Counted from the first letter of the stretch, positions 36,222 through 45,740 are shown. The stretch is 64,000 nucleotides of DNA from Sphingomonas aurantiaca (GCF_003050705.1 NZ_QAOG01000001.1:851105-915104); one strand, 5' to 3'. Numbers and translations are program-made. The notes: a model not told the origin generated them from the sequence alone.

Positions 36222-37685
36222 TCAAACCTGCGAGTGATGCCCCTTCAGCTCGTCCCCGACGATCCGCACCACATGCAGCACGTTGGTCGACCCAGGCGTC
36301 CGGAACGGCACGCCCGCCAGCACGATCACCCGGTCGCCCGCCTTCGCCATGCCATGGCGCAACGCCATCCGCTTCGACTTGGCCACCATGTCCTCGAACG
36401 ATTCGACGTCGCGCGTGTGGACCGCATGCGTGCCCCACAGCAGCCCGAGCCGCCGCGCGGTCTCCTGGCTCGGCGTCAGCACCAGCAGCGGCACCGAGGG
36501 GCGCTCGCGCGCGATCCGGCGCGCGGTCGAGCCCGAGGTGGTGAAGCAGATGATCGCCACCGCCGACACCGTCGCGGCGATGTTCTTCGCGGCCTCCGCC
36601 AGCGCGTCCGCGGTCGTCGGATCGGGCTTCATCACGGTGAAGTGCATGCGGTCGCCGTGTTCCGGGTCGGCCTCGACCGAGACGCCGATGGCATCCATCA
36701 TCGCCACTGATTCGACCGGCCACGCGCCCGCCGCGCTCTCGGCCGACAGCATGATCGCGTCGGCACCGTCATAGACCGCGGTCGCGACGTCGGACACTTC
36801 CGCGCGCGTTGGCGACGGCGAGGTGATCATCGATTCGAGCATCTGCGTCGCGACCACGACCGGGCGGCCCATCCGGCGCGACACCTCGACGATGCGCTTT
36901 TGCAGCGGCGGTACCGCCTGCGGCGGCATCTCGACGCCGAGATCGCCGCGCGCGACCATCACGCCGTCGCAGGCCTCGACGATCTCCTCGAGCCGCTCGA
37001 TCGCGGCGGGCTTCTCGATCTTGGCGAGCAGGGCTGCCTTGCCGCCGATCAGTTTCCGCGCTTCCCACAGATCCTCGGGGCGCTGGACGAACGACAGCGC
37101 GATCCAGTCGACGCCCTGGTCGACCGCGAAGTCGAGATCGCTGCGATCCTTCTCGGTCAGTGCGGCCATCGGCAGCACGACGTCGGGAACGTTCAGCCCC
37201 TTGTTGTTCGACAGCGCGCCGCCGACCTCGACGCGCGTCGTGATCTCGCGCGGGCTGTGCGAGACGACGCGCAGGACGAGCTTGCCGTCGTCGAGCAGCA
37301 GGCGCGCGCCCGGCTCGATCGCTGCGAAGATCTCGTCATGCGGCAGTTCGACGCGGGTCGCATCGCCCGGCGTCGTGTCGCGGTCGAGCACGAAGGTCGA
37401 ACCGGTTTCGAGCACCGTGCGGCCACCGTCGAACTTGCCGACGCGCAGCTTGGGCCCCTGGAGATCGGCGAGGATCGTCGATGGGCGACCATATTCTTTT
37501 TCGAGCGCGCGAATCGCCTGGATCACCGCGATCTTCGACTGCTGGTCGCCATGGCTCATGTTGATGCGGAACGCGTCGGCGCCGGTGCGGAACAGCGTGG
37601 CGATCATCTCGGGGGTGCTGCTGGCCGGGCCTAGCGTCGCGAGGATGCGGACCTTCCGCAAGCGGGGGGCGATAGCGATGGTCAT
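36222..37685 (-). CDS. pyk: pyruvate kinase
   Basis: Protein of 487 residues, normal length. Visible signatures are KVRILATLGPASSTPEMI, FRINMSHGD, ILADLQGPKLRVGKFD, LPMAALTEKDRSDLDFAV, the catalytic-Lys region ALLAKIEKPAAIERL, VMVARGDLGVEMPPQAVP and IMLSAESAAGAWPVES. It catalyses the last ATP-yielding step of glycolysis, phosphoenolpyruvate to pyruvate. Monocistronic; a DUF1244 gene diverges from its start. Confidence 0.97.
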   Translation of the reverse strand: MTIAIAPRLRKVRILATLGPASSTPEMIATLFRTGADAFRINMSHGDQQSKIAVIQAIRALEKEYGRPSTILADLQGPKLRVGKFDGGRTVLETGSTFVLDRDTTPGDATRVELPHDEIFAAIEPGARLLLDDGKLVLRVVSHSPREITTRVEVGGALSNNKGLNVPDVVLPMAALTEKDRSDLDFAVDQGVDWIALSFVQRPEDLWEARKLIGGKAALLAKIEKPAAIERLEEIVEACDGVMVARGDLGVEMPPQAVPPLQKRIVEVSRRMGRPVVVATQMLESMITSPSPTRAEVSDVATAVYDGADAIMLSAESAAGAWPVESVAMMDAIGVSVEADPEHGDRMHFTVMKPDPTTADALAEAAKNIAATVSAVAIICFTTSGSTARRIARERPSVPLLVLTPSQETARRLGLLWGTHAVHTRDVESFEDMVAKSKRMALRHGMAKAGDRVIVLAGVPFRTPGSTNVLHVVRIVGDELKGHHSQV

Positions 37686-37766
37686 GCGTGCGGTTTCCTC
37701 GGGGAAGCTCTTTGCCGCGACGGGCCTTAAACCCTATCTCCGCGGGATCAACCACGGAGCATACGA

Positions 37767-38087
37767 ATGAATCCCGAAACCGACCCGCTCGATACTTTGG
37801 ACGATGCCGTAGCGGCGCAGGCCTTTCGCCGCCTGATCCGCCACCTTCGCCACCGCGAAGACGCGCAGAATGTCGACCTGATGGGGCTCGCCGGTTTCTG
37901 CCGCAATTGCCTGTCCGACTGGGTCGAAGAGGCGGGTGACCTTAACAAGGATGCAGCGCGCGAGACCGTGTACGGGATGCCCTATGCGCAGTGGAAGGCG
38001 CATCACCAGGGCGACGCGACCCCTGAGCAGCTCGAACGGATGAAGCAAAGCGTCGCCAAGAACGCGCCGCAATCGGCTGGCGCCTGA
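37767..38087 (+). CDS. DUF1244 (SMc04008-like) protein
   Basis: Protein of 106 residues. The signature is LAGFCRNCLSDWVEEAG with two cysteines in CRNC, then ETVYGMPYAQWKAHHQ. This small family is common in Proteobacteria and its function is unknown. It has no signal peptide. It stands between pyk and gapR, and the region upstream is the 81-base divergent spacer with pyk. Confidence 0.85.
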   Translation: MNPETDPLDTLDDAVAAQAFRRLIRHLRHREDAQNVDLMGLAGFCRNCLSDWVEEAGDLNKDAARETVYGMPYAQWKAHHQGDATPEQLERMKQSVAKNAPQSAGA

Positions 38088-38259
38088 TTTGTGGCGATAC
38101 GCCGCGGCGTCGCTTGAGCCGAACACGGTAAACGCCTAGACGCGGCGACGCACCCACAGCGGCCTGATTCACGACGTCCTGCGACGGCGATCAACGGCGT
38201 GGGGTATTTCGATTGGTTTGAGGCCGGCGCCTGAGGCGCCCGCGAGTGGGGAATTTTCG

Positions 38260-38526
38260 ATGTCTGACGAACGGCAACACGGCATGGGCGGCGGCGCGGT
38301 CGCAGCGGACGAACTGCGCCTGCTGATCGAGCGCGCCGAGCGCCTCGAAGAAGAGAAAAAGGGTATCTCGGACGACATCAAGGACGTGATGGCCGAAGCC
38401 AAGGGCCGCGGCTACGACCCCAAGGCGATCCGCAAGATCCTGTCGATCCGCAAGAAGAAGAAGGAAGAGTATCAGGAGGAAGAGGCGATCCTCGAGGTGT
38501 ACCTCCAAGCCCTGGGCATGATCTGA
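38260..38526 (+). CDS. gapR: GapR-type nucleoid-associated protein (DUF2312)
   Basis: Protein of 88 residues: [20 protein letters not shown] is the long first helix, [20 protein letters not shown] the middle, and a basic [15 protein letters not shown] helix comes before the tail. This matches Caulobacter GapR, which clamps overtwisted DNA ahead of forks and RNA polymerase and is nearly confined to alphaproteobacteria. The start ATG at 38260 follows GGGG. The 5' open extension to 38218 is not supported. A 124-bp palindromic element lies 22 bases downstream. Confidence 0.9.
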   Translation: MSDERQHGMGGGAVAADELRLLIERAERLEEEKKGISDDIKDVMAEAKGRGYDPKAIRKILSIRKKKKEEYQEEEAILEVYLQALGMI

Positions 38527-38548
38527 GGGGGCTTCGTCCCGTACTATC

Positions 38549-38672
38549 CGTCATCCCAGCGAAAGCTGGGATCTTCCGCGGCGAGGAGCGTTTCCAGACT
38601 ACGCAGCGGCGATTGTGTGACACGCCGCGTCCCTCCTCGCCGCGGGAGATCCCAGCGTTCGCTGGGATGACG
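38549..38672. repeat. 124-bp inverted-repeat element (CATCCCAGCGAAAGCTGGGA family), left copy
   Basis: The arms are about 40 bp: it begins CGTCATCCCAGCGAAAGCTG, continues to GCGGCGAGGAG, and the right arm runs CTCCTCGCCGCGG to TTCGCTGGGATGACG. It ends 32 bases before the stop of the GIY-YIG gene. A second element of the same length lies just beyond the start of that gene. Confidence 0.8.
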
Positions 38673-38704
38673 ATCTTGGGGGTGATCTAACGTAACGGGC
38701 CCGC

Positions 38705-38995
38705 TCAATGGAGCTGGTCGTAGAGATCTGCCCAGGTCGGATTGATCGTCGCGATCAGATCGTCCTTCCACGACCGCCGCCACGCCTTCAGCCTCTTCTC
38801 GCGCGCGATCGCATCCTGAATCGTCTCGTGCTGCTCTGCAAAGACGAGCGTCTTCAATCCATACCGCCGGCAATAGGCGGATCCCGTGTCGATCCGGTGC
38901 TGCTGCACGCGCGATGCCAGATGCGCGGTCACGCCGATGTAGAGCATGCCGTAGGGCGTGTTCGTCATGATGTAGACCCAGCCGCCCTGCGCCAT
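38705..38995 (-). CDS. GIY-YIG nuclease-domain protein
   Basis: Protein of 96 residues from the ATG at 38995 (GGGGGG upstream; an ATG at 39010 would put that G-run inside the coding region). It is a single GIY-YIG domain of the UvrC/URI type: GWVYIMTNTPYGMLYIGVTA has the VYI and YIGVT forms, then ASRVQQHR with the catalytic-type Arg, YGLKTLVFAEQH and a Glu in AIAREKRLKAW. The gene fills the gap between two 124-bp palindromic elements, which raises the possibility that they belong together. Confidence 0.85.
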   Translation of the reverse strand: MAQGGWVYIMTNTPYGMLYIGVTAHLASRVQQHRIDTGSAYCRRYGLKTLVFAEQHETIQDAIAREKRLKAWRRSWKDDLIATINPTWADLYDQLH

Positions 38996-39011
38996 GTCAC
39001 CGCCCCCCATC

Positions 39012-39135
39012 CGTCATCCCAGCGAACGCTGGGATCTCCTGCGGCGAGGAGGAACGTGTCGTGTCCCACACCCGCAAACGGTGGGTGGGGAAAGGCTCCT
39101 AGCCGCGGAATATCCCAGCTTTCGCTGGGATGACG
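39012..39135. repeat. 124-bp inverted-repeat element (CATCCCAGCGAAAGCTGGGA family), right copy
   Basis: It begins CGTCATCCCAGCGAACGCTG, continues GCGGCGAGGAGG, has a unique core, and ends AGCCGCGGAATATCCCAGC then TTTCGCTGGGATGACG. It is the same length as the copy at 38549-38672 and starts 16 bases upstream of the GIY-YIG start codon. Confidence 0.8.
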
Positions 39136-39156
39136 GGGGAGTCAATCCGACGGCGT

Positions 39157-40620
39157 TTAAGCCGCCTCCGCCGGCAGGGTCGTCCAGCCCAGACCCGGGA
39201 TCGTGATCGAGCGCTTGCCCGCCAGATCGGTGCGGCAGACGATCAGCTCACGGCTTTCGATATAGCCGATCAGGCGCTTCACGCGGCCGATCGAACTCGT
39301 CCCGTACGTTGCCGCGATTCGTGCGTCGGAAGGGCAGGGTTCGCCCTCCCGCGCCGCGCGGGCGACCAGCAGGAACGCCCCGAGCATGTCGTCGGGCAGT
39401 CCGCTCGCGACGTCGAGCGCGGCGGTCCACGCCTCGTCGGTCATGTCGAAGATGCCCGCGCGGGCGCAACTCAAGCGGCGAACGAAGCCCGGCAGGTCGA
39501 GCGGCGGCTTGGCGAGACCACCCATCCGGCAGCGCACCTGGAAGTCCTGGAACAGCACCGAGGGCGGGCGCAGCGTCGATTCGGGATCCTCGACGATCGC
39601 GCGGAACACGTCGGCATAGACCGCCTCGACCTCGTCGTCGGTCTTCTCGGGCGGCGGCGGTGCGGCGGTGCGTGGCTCGGGCGGGCGGGCGATGCCGTCG
39701 AGCAGCTCCTCCGCCGGCACGCGACGCGGGCGCGAATCGAACAGCAGGCCCAGTTCGGGGGCATCGACGACCGGCTCGGACAACAGGTCCTGCAGGTCCA
39801 TCGGCGCGGCGCTGGGGAGGGGGGTGAGCTTCGGACTGCCGCTGCGCGCGGACGTCGCGACGTCGCCGATCTTCACCGTGATCGGACGGCGCGACACCGC
39901 CGGCCCGAGCGCCATGAAGGTGCCGCGCTGAAGATCGCGAATCGCTTCGGCCTGGCGGCGCTCCATGCCGAGCAGATCGGCGGCGCGCGCCATGTCGATG
40001 TCGAGGAAGGTGCGACCCATCAGGAAGTTCGACGCCTCCGCCGCGACGTTCTTCGCCAGTTTCGCGAGACGCTGGGTCGCGATCACGCCGGCGAGACCGC
40101 GTTTACGGCCGCGGCACATCAGGTTGGTCATCGCCGCGAGCGACGCACGACGCACTTCCTCGGACACTTCGCCGCCCGTCACCGGCGCGAACATCTGCGC
40201 CTCGTCGACCACCACCAGCACCGGATACCAATGCTCGCGGGGCGCATCGAACAGCGCGGAGAGGAACGACGCGGCGCAGCGCATCTGCCCCTCGACCTCG
40301 AGCCCTTCGAGGCTGAGCACCGCGGACGTCCGGTGTTCGCGCAACCGCGTGGCGATCCGCGCAATCTCGCGTTCGCTATAGTCGCCCGCCTCGATCACGA
40401 CGTGGCCGTGCGGCCCCGCCAGCGTCACGAAATCGCCCTCGGGATCGATCACGATCTGCTGGACATGCCCCGCCGATCGCTCGAGCAGCCGGCGCAGCAG
40501 ATGCGATTTTCCCGATCCCGAATTGCCCTGCACCAACAGGCGCGTGGCGAGTAGTTCCTCCAGGTCGACGCCGACGGCAGTACCATTGCCGTCGGTGCCC
40601 ATATTCACGCTAACCGTCAT
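39157..40620 (-). CDS. HerA/DUF87-type ATP-binding protein
   Basis: Protein of 487 residues. Walker A is GNSGSGKSH at 32-40, Walker B is VLVVVDEAQMFAP near 140, and CRGRKRGLAGVIATQRLAKL carries the sensor/arginine region typical of HerA/FtsK-like translocases with a DUF87 core. Residues about 290-360 are a Pro-rich linker; the C-terminal 120 residues form a helical region ending in a winged-helix-like stretch. Relatives act as DNA-translocating or DNA-processing ATPases; the exact role is unknown. It is divergent from the DUF1003 gene. Confidence 0.8.
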   Translation of the reverse strand: MTVSVNMGTDGNGTAVGVDLEELLATRLLVQGNSGSGKSHLLRRLLERSAGHVQQIVIDPEGDFVTLAGPHGHVVIEAGDYSEREIARIATRLREHRTSAVLSLEGLEVEGQMRCAASFLSALFDAPREHWYPVLVVVDEAQMFAPVTGGEVSEEVRRASLAAMTNLMCRGRKRGLAGVIATQRLAKLAKNVAAEASNFLMGRTFLDIDMARAADLLGMERRQAEAIRDLQRGTFMALGPAVSRRPITVKIGDVATSARSGSPKLTPLPSAAPMDLQDLLSEPVVDAPELGLLFDSRPRRVPAEELLDGIARPPEPRTAAPPPPEKTDDEVEAVYADVFRAIVEDPESTLRPPSVLFQDFQVRCRMGGLAKPPLDLPGFVRRLSCARAGIFDMTDEAWTAALDVASGLPDDMLGAFLLVARAAREGEPCPSDARIAATYGTSSIGRVKRLIGYIESRELIVCRTDLAGKRSITIPGLGWTTLPAEAA

Positions 40621-40731
40621 GCCGCGCGTTTGGCAGGTGCGGGCGCTTGGGGGCAAGGAGTCTTTCGCGGGTCTCGTCGCAAGTGCGGTTTTGCGCGCTG
40701 GCTTGGACGACGATCCGGGGTACGCCTCGGC

Positions 40732-41274
40732 ATGGCCACATCCTCTCCGCTCGATGATCTCTCGCAACGCCTGCTCGGCAAGCCCCCCGGCGAGCTCGAC
40801 GACGCGCAACGCCGCGTCCTCGCGGGAATTGAGGCGGGGACGACGGTCATCCGCGACGCCGCGAACCTCGCCGACGAACGCGCGACGGTCGGCGAACGGC
40901 TGTCGGACCGCGTGGCCGCAGTCGGCGGGTCGTGGGGGTTCATCATCGCTTTCACCGCGGTGCTCGTTGGCTGGATGATCCTCAATTCGGACATCCTCAC
41001 GCAGTTCGGGCGGGCGTTCGATCCCTACCCCTACATCTTCCTCAACCTCCTTCTGTCGACGGTCGCGGCGATCCAGGCGCCGATCATCATGATGAGCCAG
41101 AACCGGCAATCGGCGAAGGACCGTCTCGCCGCCAGCCTCGACTATGAGACCAACCTGCGCGCCGAGCTCGACATCCTGCGCGTACACCACAAGATCGATC
41201 ACCTCGTCCTCGCGCGGCTCGACGCGATCGAGGCGAAAATCGACGGTCTGGCGAAAAGCGCCTCCGGAGCCTAA
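40732..41274 (+). CDS. DUF1003 membrane protein
   Basis: Protein of 180 residues. Two adjacent membrane helices ([18 protein letters not shown] and [20 protein letters not shown]) enclose FDPYPY, and [20 protein letters not shown] follows: the DUF1003 signature. The C-terminus is a cytoplasmic helix. The function is unknown. The ATG at 40732 was preferred over an in-frame one 34 codons earlier because the intervening sequence is Arg/Gly-rich and unlike the family. Confidence 0.85.
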   Translation: MATSSPLDDLSQRLLGKPPGELDDAQRRVLAGIEAGTTVIRDAANLADERATVGERLSDRVAAVGGSWGFIIAFTAVLVGWMILNSDILTQFGRAFDPYPYIFLNLLLSTVAAIQAPIIMMSQNRQSAKDRLAASLDYETNLRAELDILRVHHKIDHLVLARLDAIEAKIDGLAKSASGA

Positions 41275-41303
41275 GAGCGGGGCATCAAATCATAGAGGCA
41301 CAG

Positions 41304-42047
41304 ATGGCAGGCCATTCCAAATATAAGAATATCATGCATCGCAAGGGTGCGCAGGACAAGAAGCGCTCGTCGGCGTTCAGCAAGCTCAGCCGCGAAATCA
41401 CCGTCGCGGCCAAGATGGGCCTGCCCGACGTCGACATGAACCCGCGCCTGCGCGCGGCGGTCAACGCGGCCAAGGCGGCGTCGCTGCCCAAGGAGAACAT
41501 CCAGCGCTCGATCGACAAGGCGAGCCGCGGCGACGCCGAGAATTACGAAGAGATCCGCTATGAGGGCTTCGGCCCCGGCGGCGTGTCGCTGATCATCGAG
41601 GCGCTGACCGACAACCGCAACCGCACCGCGACCAACGTGCGCGTCGCGGTCGGCAAGAATGGCGGCAATCTGGGCGCCGGCGGTTCGGTCAGCCATGCGT
41701 TCGACCGGGTCGGCCTGATCTCGTATCCGGCGAGCGCGGGCGATGCCGACGCGGTGTTCGAAGCCGCGCTCGAAGCGGGCGCCGAGGACGTGTCGTCGAG
41801 CGAGGACGGCCATGAGGTCTGGACCGCGCAGGGCGACTTGCACGAAGTCGCCAAGGCGCTCGAGGCGAAGCTCGGCGAAGCCGAAGGCGCCAAGCTTGCC
41901 TGGCGCCCGCAGACGATGGTCGCGGTCGACGCCGACGATGCCGCCACGCTGTTCAAGCTGATCGACGCACTCGACGACGACGACGACGTCCAGACCGTGT
42001 GGGGCAATTACGAGATCTCCGACGAGATCATGGAGACCCTGGGCTGA
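41304..42047 (+). CDS. yebC: YebC/PmpR family protein
   Basis: Protein of 247 residues, the standard length. It opens [20 protein letters not shown], followed by [36 protein letters not shown] and a C-terminal acidic tail. Family members are described as transcriptional regulators or as translation factors that relieve stalling at proline runs. It lies immediately upstream of ruvC, the usual arrangement, but a 174-bp inverted-repeat element separates them here. Confidence 0.95.
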   Translation: MAGHSKYKNIMHRKGAQDKKRSSAFSKLSREITVAAKMGLPDVDMNPRLRAAVNAAKAASLPKENIQRSIDKASRGDAENYEEIRYEGFGPGGVSLIIEALTDNRNRTATNVRVAVGKNGGNLGAGGSVSHAFDRVGLISYPASAGDADAVFEAALEAGAEDVSSSEDGHEVWTAQGDLHEVAKALEAKLGEAEGAKLAWRPQTMVAVDADDAATLFKLIDALDDDDDVQTVWGNYEISDEIMETLG

Positions 42048-42056
42048 GATGAAGAC

Positions 42057-42230
42057 GGTTGGTTCGCGCGGAGACGCGGAGACGCGGGGAGATGTGCTGC
42101 TTGGATACGTCTTCCGCGTCAGCGGCCTCGTAGCGATCGGCCAGACTGGAAAATCGACAGTCCCGCTGACTCGCGACGATCGCCAAAAGCGCACCACCTC
42201 CGCGCCTCCGCGTCTCCGCGCGAACCAACC
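42057..42230. mobile_element. MITE-like element with 30-bp terminal inverted repeats
   Basis: The terminal arms at 42057-42086 and 42201-42230 are inverted repeats that match at 29 of 30 positions (outer end GGTTGGTTCGCGCGGAGACG). The 114-bp interior has no gene. The element exactly fills the gap between yebC and ruvC. No transposase of a matching type is in the window, so mobility is inferred from structure only. Confidence 0.5.
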
Positions 42231-42242
42231 TTCCTTCTTCTC

Positions 42243-42749
42243 ATGATCATCCTCGGACTAGACCCCGGCCTGGGCACCACAGGCTGGGGCGTCATTCGCG
42301 CCGACGGCAACCGGCTGAGCCATATCGCCAACGGCCAGATCAAGACCGACCCGTCGATGGCGCTCCCCCGCCGCCTCACGGCGCTGTACAATGCGCTGAT
42401 CGACGTCATTCGCACCGAACGCCCCGACGGCGCCGCGGTCGAGGAGGTGCTCGGCAACACCAACGCGCAATCGACGCTCAAGCTCGGCCAGGCACGCGGC
42501 GTCGTCCTGCTCGCCGCGGCGGGTGCTGGGCTGCATATCGGCGAATACCACCCCTCGACCGTCAAGAAGGGCGTCGTCGGCACCGGCGGCGCGGACAAGA
42601 AACAGATCCAGGCGATGATGGCGGTCCTGCTGCCCGGCGCGAAACTCGCCGGCCCCGACGCCGCCGACGCGCTCGCGGTAGCGATCACCCACGCGCACCA
42701 CGTCGCGAGTGCAGCTGCGATGGCGCGACGAACGGGCGTTGGCGCCTGA
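42243..42749 (+). CDS. ruvC: Holliday junction resolvase RuvC
   Basis: Protein of 168 residues. The catalytic acidic residues are in place: Asp7 in [13 protein letters not shown], Glu67 in [14 protein letters not shown], and Asp139 and Asp142 in [11 protein letters not shown]. The basic [18 protein letters not shown] stretch is also conserved. It cleaves Holliday junctions with RuvAB. In this genome ruvA is 9.7 kb away, because a polysaccharide island lies between. Confidence 0.97.
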   Translation: MIILGLDPGLGTTGWGVIRADGNRLSHIANGQIKTDPSMALPRRLTALYNALIDVIRTERPDGAAVEEVLGNTNAQSTLKLGQARGVVLLAAAGAGLHIGEYHPSTVKKGVVGTGGADKKQIQAMMAVLLPGAKLAGPDAADALAVAITHAHHVASAAAMARRTGVGA

Positions 42750-43342
42750 GAGCAGGCGGACGGGGCGATCCCGATCAGCAACGCAGTCCAGCAATCGATG
42801 TGCCCGACACTATTCGTTGTAAGTAATACCCAATTACATCAGGCGCTGTTTCCACTTTTAGCGTCTTGATCCGTCAGCATAGTCATGACCAAGTGGCGGA
42901 AAGCTGATGGAGCGTGCGCGGCGTCTTGTTCGCAACGCTTCGGCCGCTACGGCGAGTGATGCCAATTGCGAAAGAGCGCCGCTCTCCATGACGTATGATC
43001 TTCTGCAGTCTCGATATTCTCGGATCTTGATCCGACAGCGTCCGCGCGGCGAAGCCTATGGCGGTCCAATCGGGGCTGGTTCGGCATATGCGACGCGGCG
43101 GCATCCGGCGGAGAAGGGGCCCTCAAAGCCATCCCGAGCCCGCAGTGGGGCGCGGTTCGAAGTCTCGCGCCGCGCGTGCGAAATCGGCATCCCCGTGCGC
43201 CGCATCGGGGAGGGGTTTTTCAGCCGCCCCGTGCAATGGGGCGACGATGGCGGGGGCTGTAGCCGGACGACGACCGCCACGGACGCTCTGCACAACGCGG
43301 CGGCGGGCTATCCCGCACGCACGCCATCTGCGGCAGCCTAGC
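42750..43342. other. 593-bp intergenic region after ruvC
   Basis: This is the left margin of the polysaccharide island. About 42780-42880 is AT-richer (for example TTCGTTGTAAGTAATACCCA) and could hold a promoter. The rest is GC-rich with an open frame at 42907-43341 that shows no recognisable protein. I see no tRNA or recombinase site. Confidence 0.6.
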
Positions 43343-44506
43343 ATGGCGGTCTCGAAGCCCCGTCGCCGTATCGCGATCCTGCCCAACCTGTCGATCCGGC
43401 AGCTCGGCGACGCGGGCCGTGTCCCGACCGCGGATGCGGCGACGCTGACCGAGGCGCTTGGCGGCAATGCGGGCAATGTCGCCTATGTCGACGGGTTGGT
43501 CGCGTCGCTCGCCGACTCGCACATGATCACCTGGAGCACGCCGCCCGAGATCGTCCGCGCGACCGCCGACATCATCGTCGTCGCGTGCGCCAACCAGCTC
43601 GGCGATCATGTCGATCTGGCGGGATGGGCGGCGCGGCTCGCGGCGTTCGGTTTGCCCGTGCTGCTGGTCGGTCTGGGGGCGCAGGCCCCTGGGCTCGGTG
43701 CGAGTCTCGATCTGAAGCCCGGCACTCGCGCCGCGCTCGACGTCGTCGCCGCGGCGGCGGGCACGGCGCCCGCGATGCTCGTGCGCGGCGCCTATACCGC
43801 GGAGATCCTCGCGCGGAACGGCTATGCCTCGACCGTCATCGGCTGTCCGTCGCTGTTCCTATCGCCGACCCGCGACCTTGGCGCGCGGATCGCGGCGCGC
43901 GTCGCGGCCGGGCTTGGACCGCGACCCGCGATCGCGGCCGGCCACCAGCATCATGCCGACATGGCACCGGAGCATCGCCTGATCGCCGCGGCGGAACGCG
44001 ATGACGGATGCTATGTCGTCCAGCATCCGGCAACGATGATCGCGCTCGCCCGATCGGACCCCGCGGATATGCAAGGCGCGGAGTTCGCGATGCTGGCGCA
44101 GCGGTTGCTGCCCGGTCTCACCCCCGCGCAGGTCGTGGCGTGGGGCCGGCGCAGGGCCTTCGTCTTTACCGACAGCCAGAACTGGATGAGCTTCCTGCAC
44201 CGCTACGACTATGCGATCGGGCCGCGATTCCACGGCGTGGCGCTTGCCATCCAGGCCGAGCGACCGGGCGTCGTCCTCCATGTCGACAGCCGCACGCGCG
44301 AAATGGCGGAGACGATGGCGATCCCGACGCAGCCGTTCGACGACGCGCCGCTATCGGATTTGCGCGATGTCGTCGCAAACGCCTGGACGCCCGGGACCGG
44401 CGCGGCATTCGACACCCGCCGCGCAACGCTTGCCCGGGTCTTTCGCACGGCGCTCGAGGCACACGGCATCACCGTCAGCGCGCGGCTGGCGGCGTTGAGC
44501 AGATGA
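43343..44506 (+). CDS. polysaccharide pyruvyltransferase family protein
   Basis: Protein of 387 residues. The layout fits the CsaB/WcaK-type family: an N-terminal Rossmann part (RIAILPNLSIRQLGDAGRVP), VVACANQLGDHVDLAGWAAR, a middle LLVGLGAQAPGLGASLD, MLVRGAYTAEILARNGY, VIGCPSLFLSPT and near the end YAIGPRFHGVALAIQAERPG. The family transfers pyruvate from phosphoenolpyruvate to sugar hydroxyls as a ketal. It is GC-rich like the core genome, unlike the genes after 44.7 kb. The start ATG at 43343 was chosen by similarity of the opening; the frame is open upstream. Confidence 0.75.
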   Translation: MAVSKPRRRIAILPNLSIRQLGDAGRVPTADAATLTEALGGNAGNVAYVDGLVASLADSHMITWSTPPEIVRATADIIVVACANQLGDHVDLAGWAARLAAFGLPVLLVGLGAQAPGLGASLDLKPGTRAALDVVAAAAGTAPAMLVRGAYTAEILARNGYASTVIGCPSLFLSPTRDLGARIAARVAAGLGPRPAIAAGHQHHADMAPEHRLIAAAERDDGCYVVQHPATMIALARSDPADMQGAEFAMLAQRLLPGLTPAQVVAWGRRRAFVFTDSQNWMSFLHRYDYAIGPRFHGVALAIQAERPGVVLHVDSRTREMAETMAIPTQPFDDAPLSDLRDVVANAWTPGTGAAFDTRRATLARVFRTALEAHGITVSARLAALSR

Positions 44507-44659
44507 CGTCGTGCTCGCCAGCCGGACCAGGGCGGCGGGTGACATCCGTCTTGCGCGGATGACAAGACCGCGAGGCGGCCGCCGCGGTCCTGTCCTATAG
44601 GCCGCGGCGCCACCACGGAGATCGCCGAATGCGAGAAGTGGGCGGAACACACCCTGCTC

Positions 44660-44682
44660 ACCGATCGCGGCAATGATCGTGC
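44660..44682 (+). repeat. 23-bp copy of the ruvA start region (left copy)
   Basis: These 23 bases match 52447-52469 at 22 positions. The match covers 13 bases before the ruvA ATG and the first ten bases of ruvA (ATGATCGTGC). After it the two sequences soon diverge. The base composition changes to AT-rich within about 20 bases to the right. Confidence 0.75.
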
Positions 44683-44728
44683 GTCGCAGGTCTGCTCGGA
44701 TAGATTTTGCACTTGTATCACCCGAAAA

Positions 44729-45586
44729 CTAAAATCCGGAAAATACGACGATCTCGGTTCTCGACCTGAGATGGTGACTTGTATGCGCCGTCAAAACGAC
44801 GCCGGCCTTGTTTTGCCTGTTGTTCATTTCCGAGTAGAACTTCGAGAAAACCTCTGCCGAATTGGCCTGATCCGTTACCCGCGTGGCGTTCGCAAAAAGC
44901 GTCCTGCTCCATGTAGCTGGATCGGCCGTTTCCCATGATGAGATTCGGCCACGGGCCAGTTGTCGATCCGAATATTCAAAATCGTTGCGTTGCGCCTGTC
45001 GGTTTCGAGACGCTTTAACATCAACATATTTCAAATGCGCTAGGGCAATTTTGGAAGTGAACTCATATGGTTCGGATAAGTGATGCTGGCCGGAGCCAAA
45101 TGTAGCACTGTTGGAGCGCCAAATCGCCGGTTTGCTATAGGCGGAATGGAATCTGACGAAGCGCCGTTGCTCAAGCAATGGGCGACTAAAGTCGAAGTCT
45201 TCTTCCAAATCGGCATTATGTATGAACTCTACGCCGGTAGGGGCGACGAACGTAGCGGTTTCACCGTCCAGCAGATCGGCCAGCGGAGTGGCGGCGGTCG
45301 ACGGCATGGGTATTAAAATCTCGTCGACATCGCTCGTGATAACGGTCTCGTATCCGCACAGCGCGGCGCCGGCCAGCGACGACAGGATCGCCGACTTCGT
45401 CTGATCATCAAACGGGAAGCCCGGCATGGCGATCACGCTGACCCGACCGGATAACCCTAGCCGTGCGATCGTCTCGACGACGGGGACCTTGGAGCCGTGA
45501 TCGACAATCATAATACCGCAGTCGGGGAGTTCCCGGATGTAATGATTGGCCCATTGTTCGAGAAACAGCTCTTCGTCTTTAACCAT
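44729..45586 (-). pseudogene. GT2-like (Glyco_tranf_2_4) glycosyltransferase, probably disrupted by an early stop
   Basis: From the first available ATG (45586) the product is 285 residues: MVKDEELFLEQWANHYIREL, IMIVDHGSK, TSDVDEILIPMP (a DxD-type motif), and a conserved middle HLSEPYEFTSKIALAHLKY. Upstream and in frame the sequence still codes for the family's first strand, RFCCIT, directly before MVKDE. Eighteen codons upstream is an ATG with GGAG at good spacing (ATG at 45640-45638), but codon 5 after it is TAG (45628-45626). A nonsense mutation, or re-initiation at 45586, explains this best. The gene is AT-richer than the core. Confidence 0.65.
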
Positions 45587-45740
45587 CGTTATGCAGCAAA
45601 AACGCTGTACCGGCTGGCGTTCTGGCTATGAAATTTTCATAGTCGCTCCACGGACCGGGGGGCTGCCCCGCGTCTATATTTGATACGATCAGCGTCTAAT
45701 GTCAGGCGCTGCGTAGAATTCTGATACCGGTGACGCCGGA

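Noticed and set aside
38544..38873. Open frame overlapping the GIY-YIG gene and the left 124-bp element
   Set aside because: It reads through the palindrome and lies in another frame of a convincing GIY-YIG gene.
42907..43341. 144-residue open frame between ruvC and the pyruvyltransferase gene
   Set aside because: No recognisable motif, irregular composition and no ribosome site; it lies in a region that looks non-coding.
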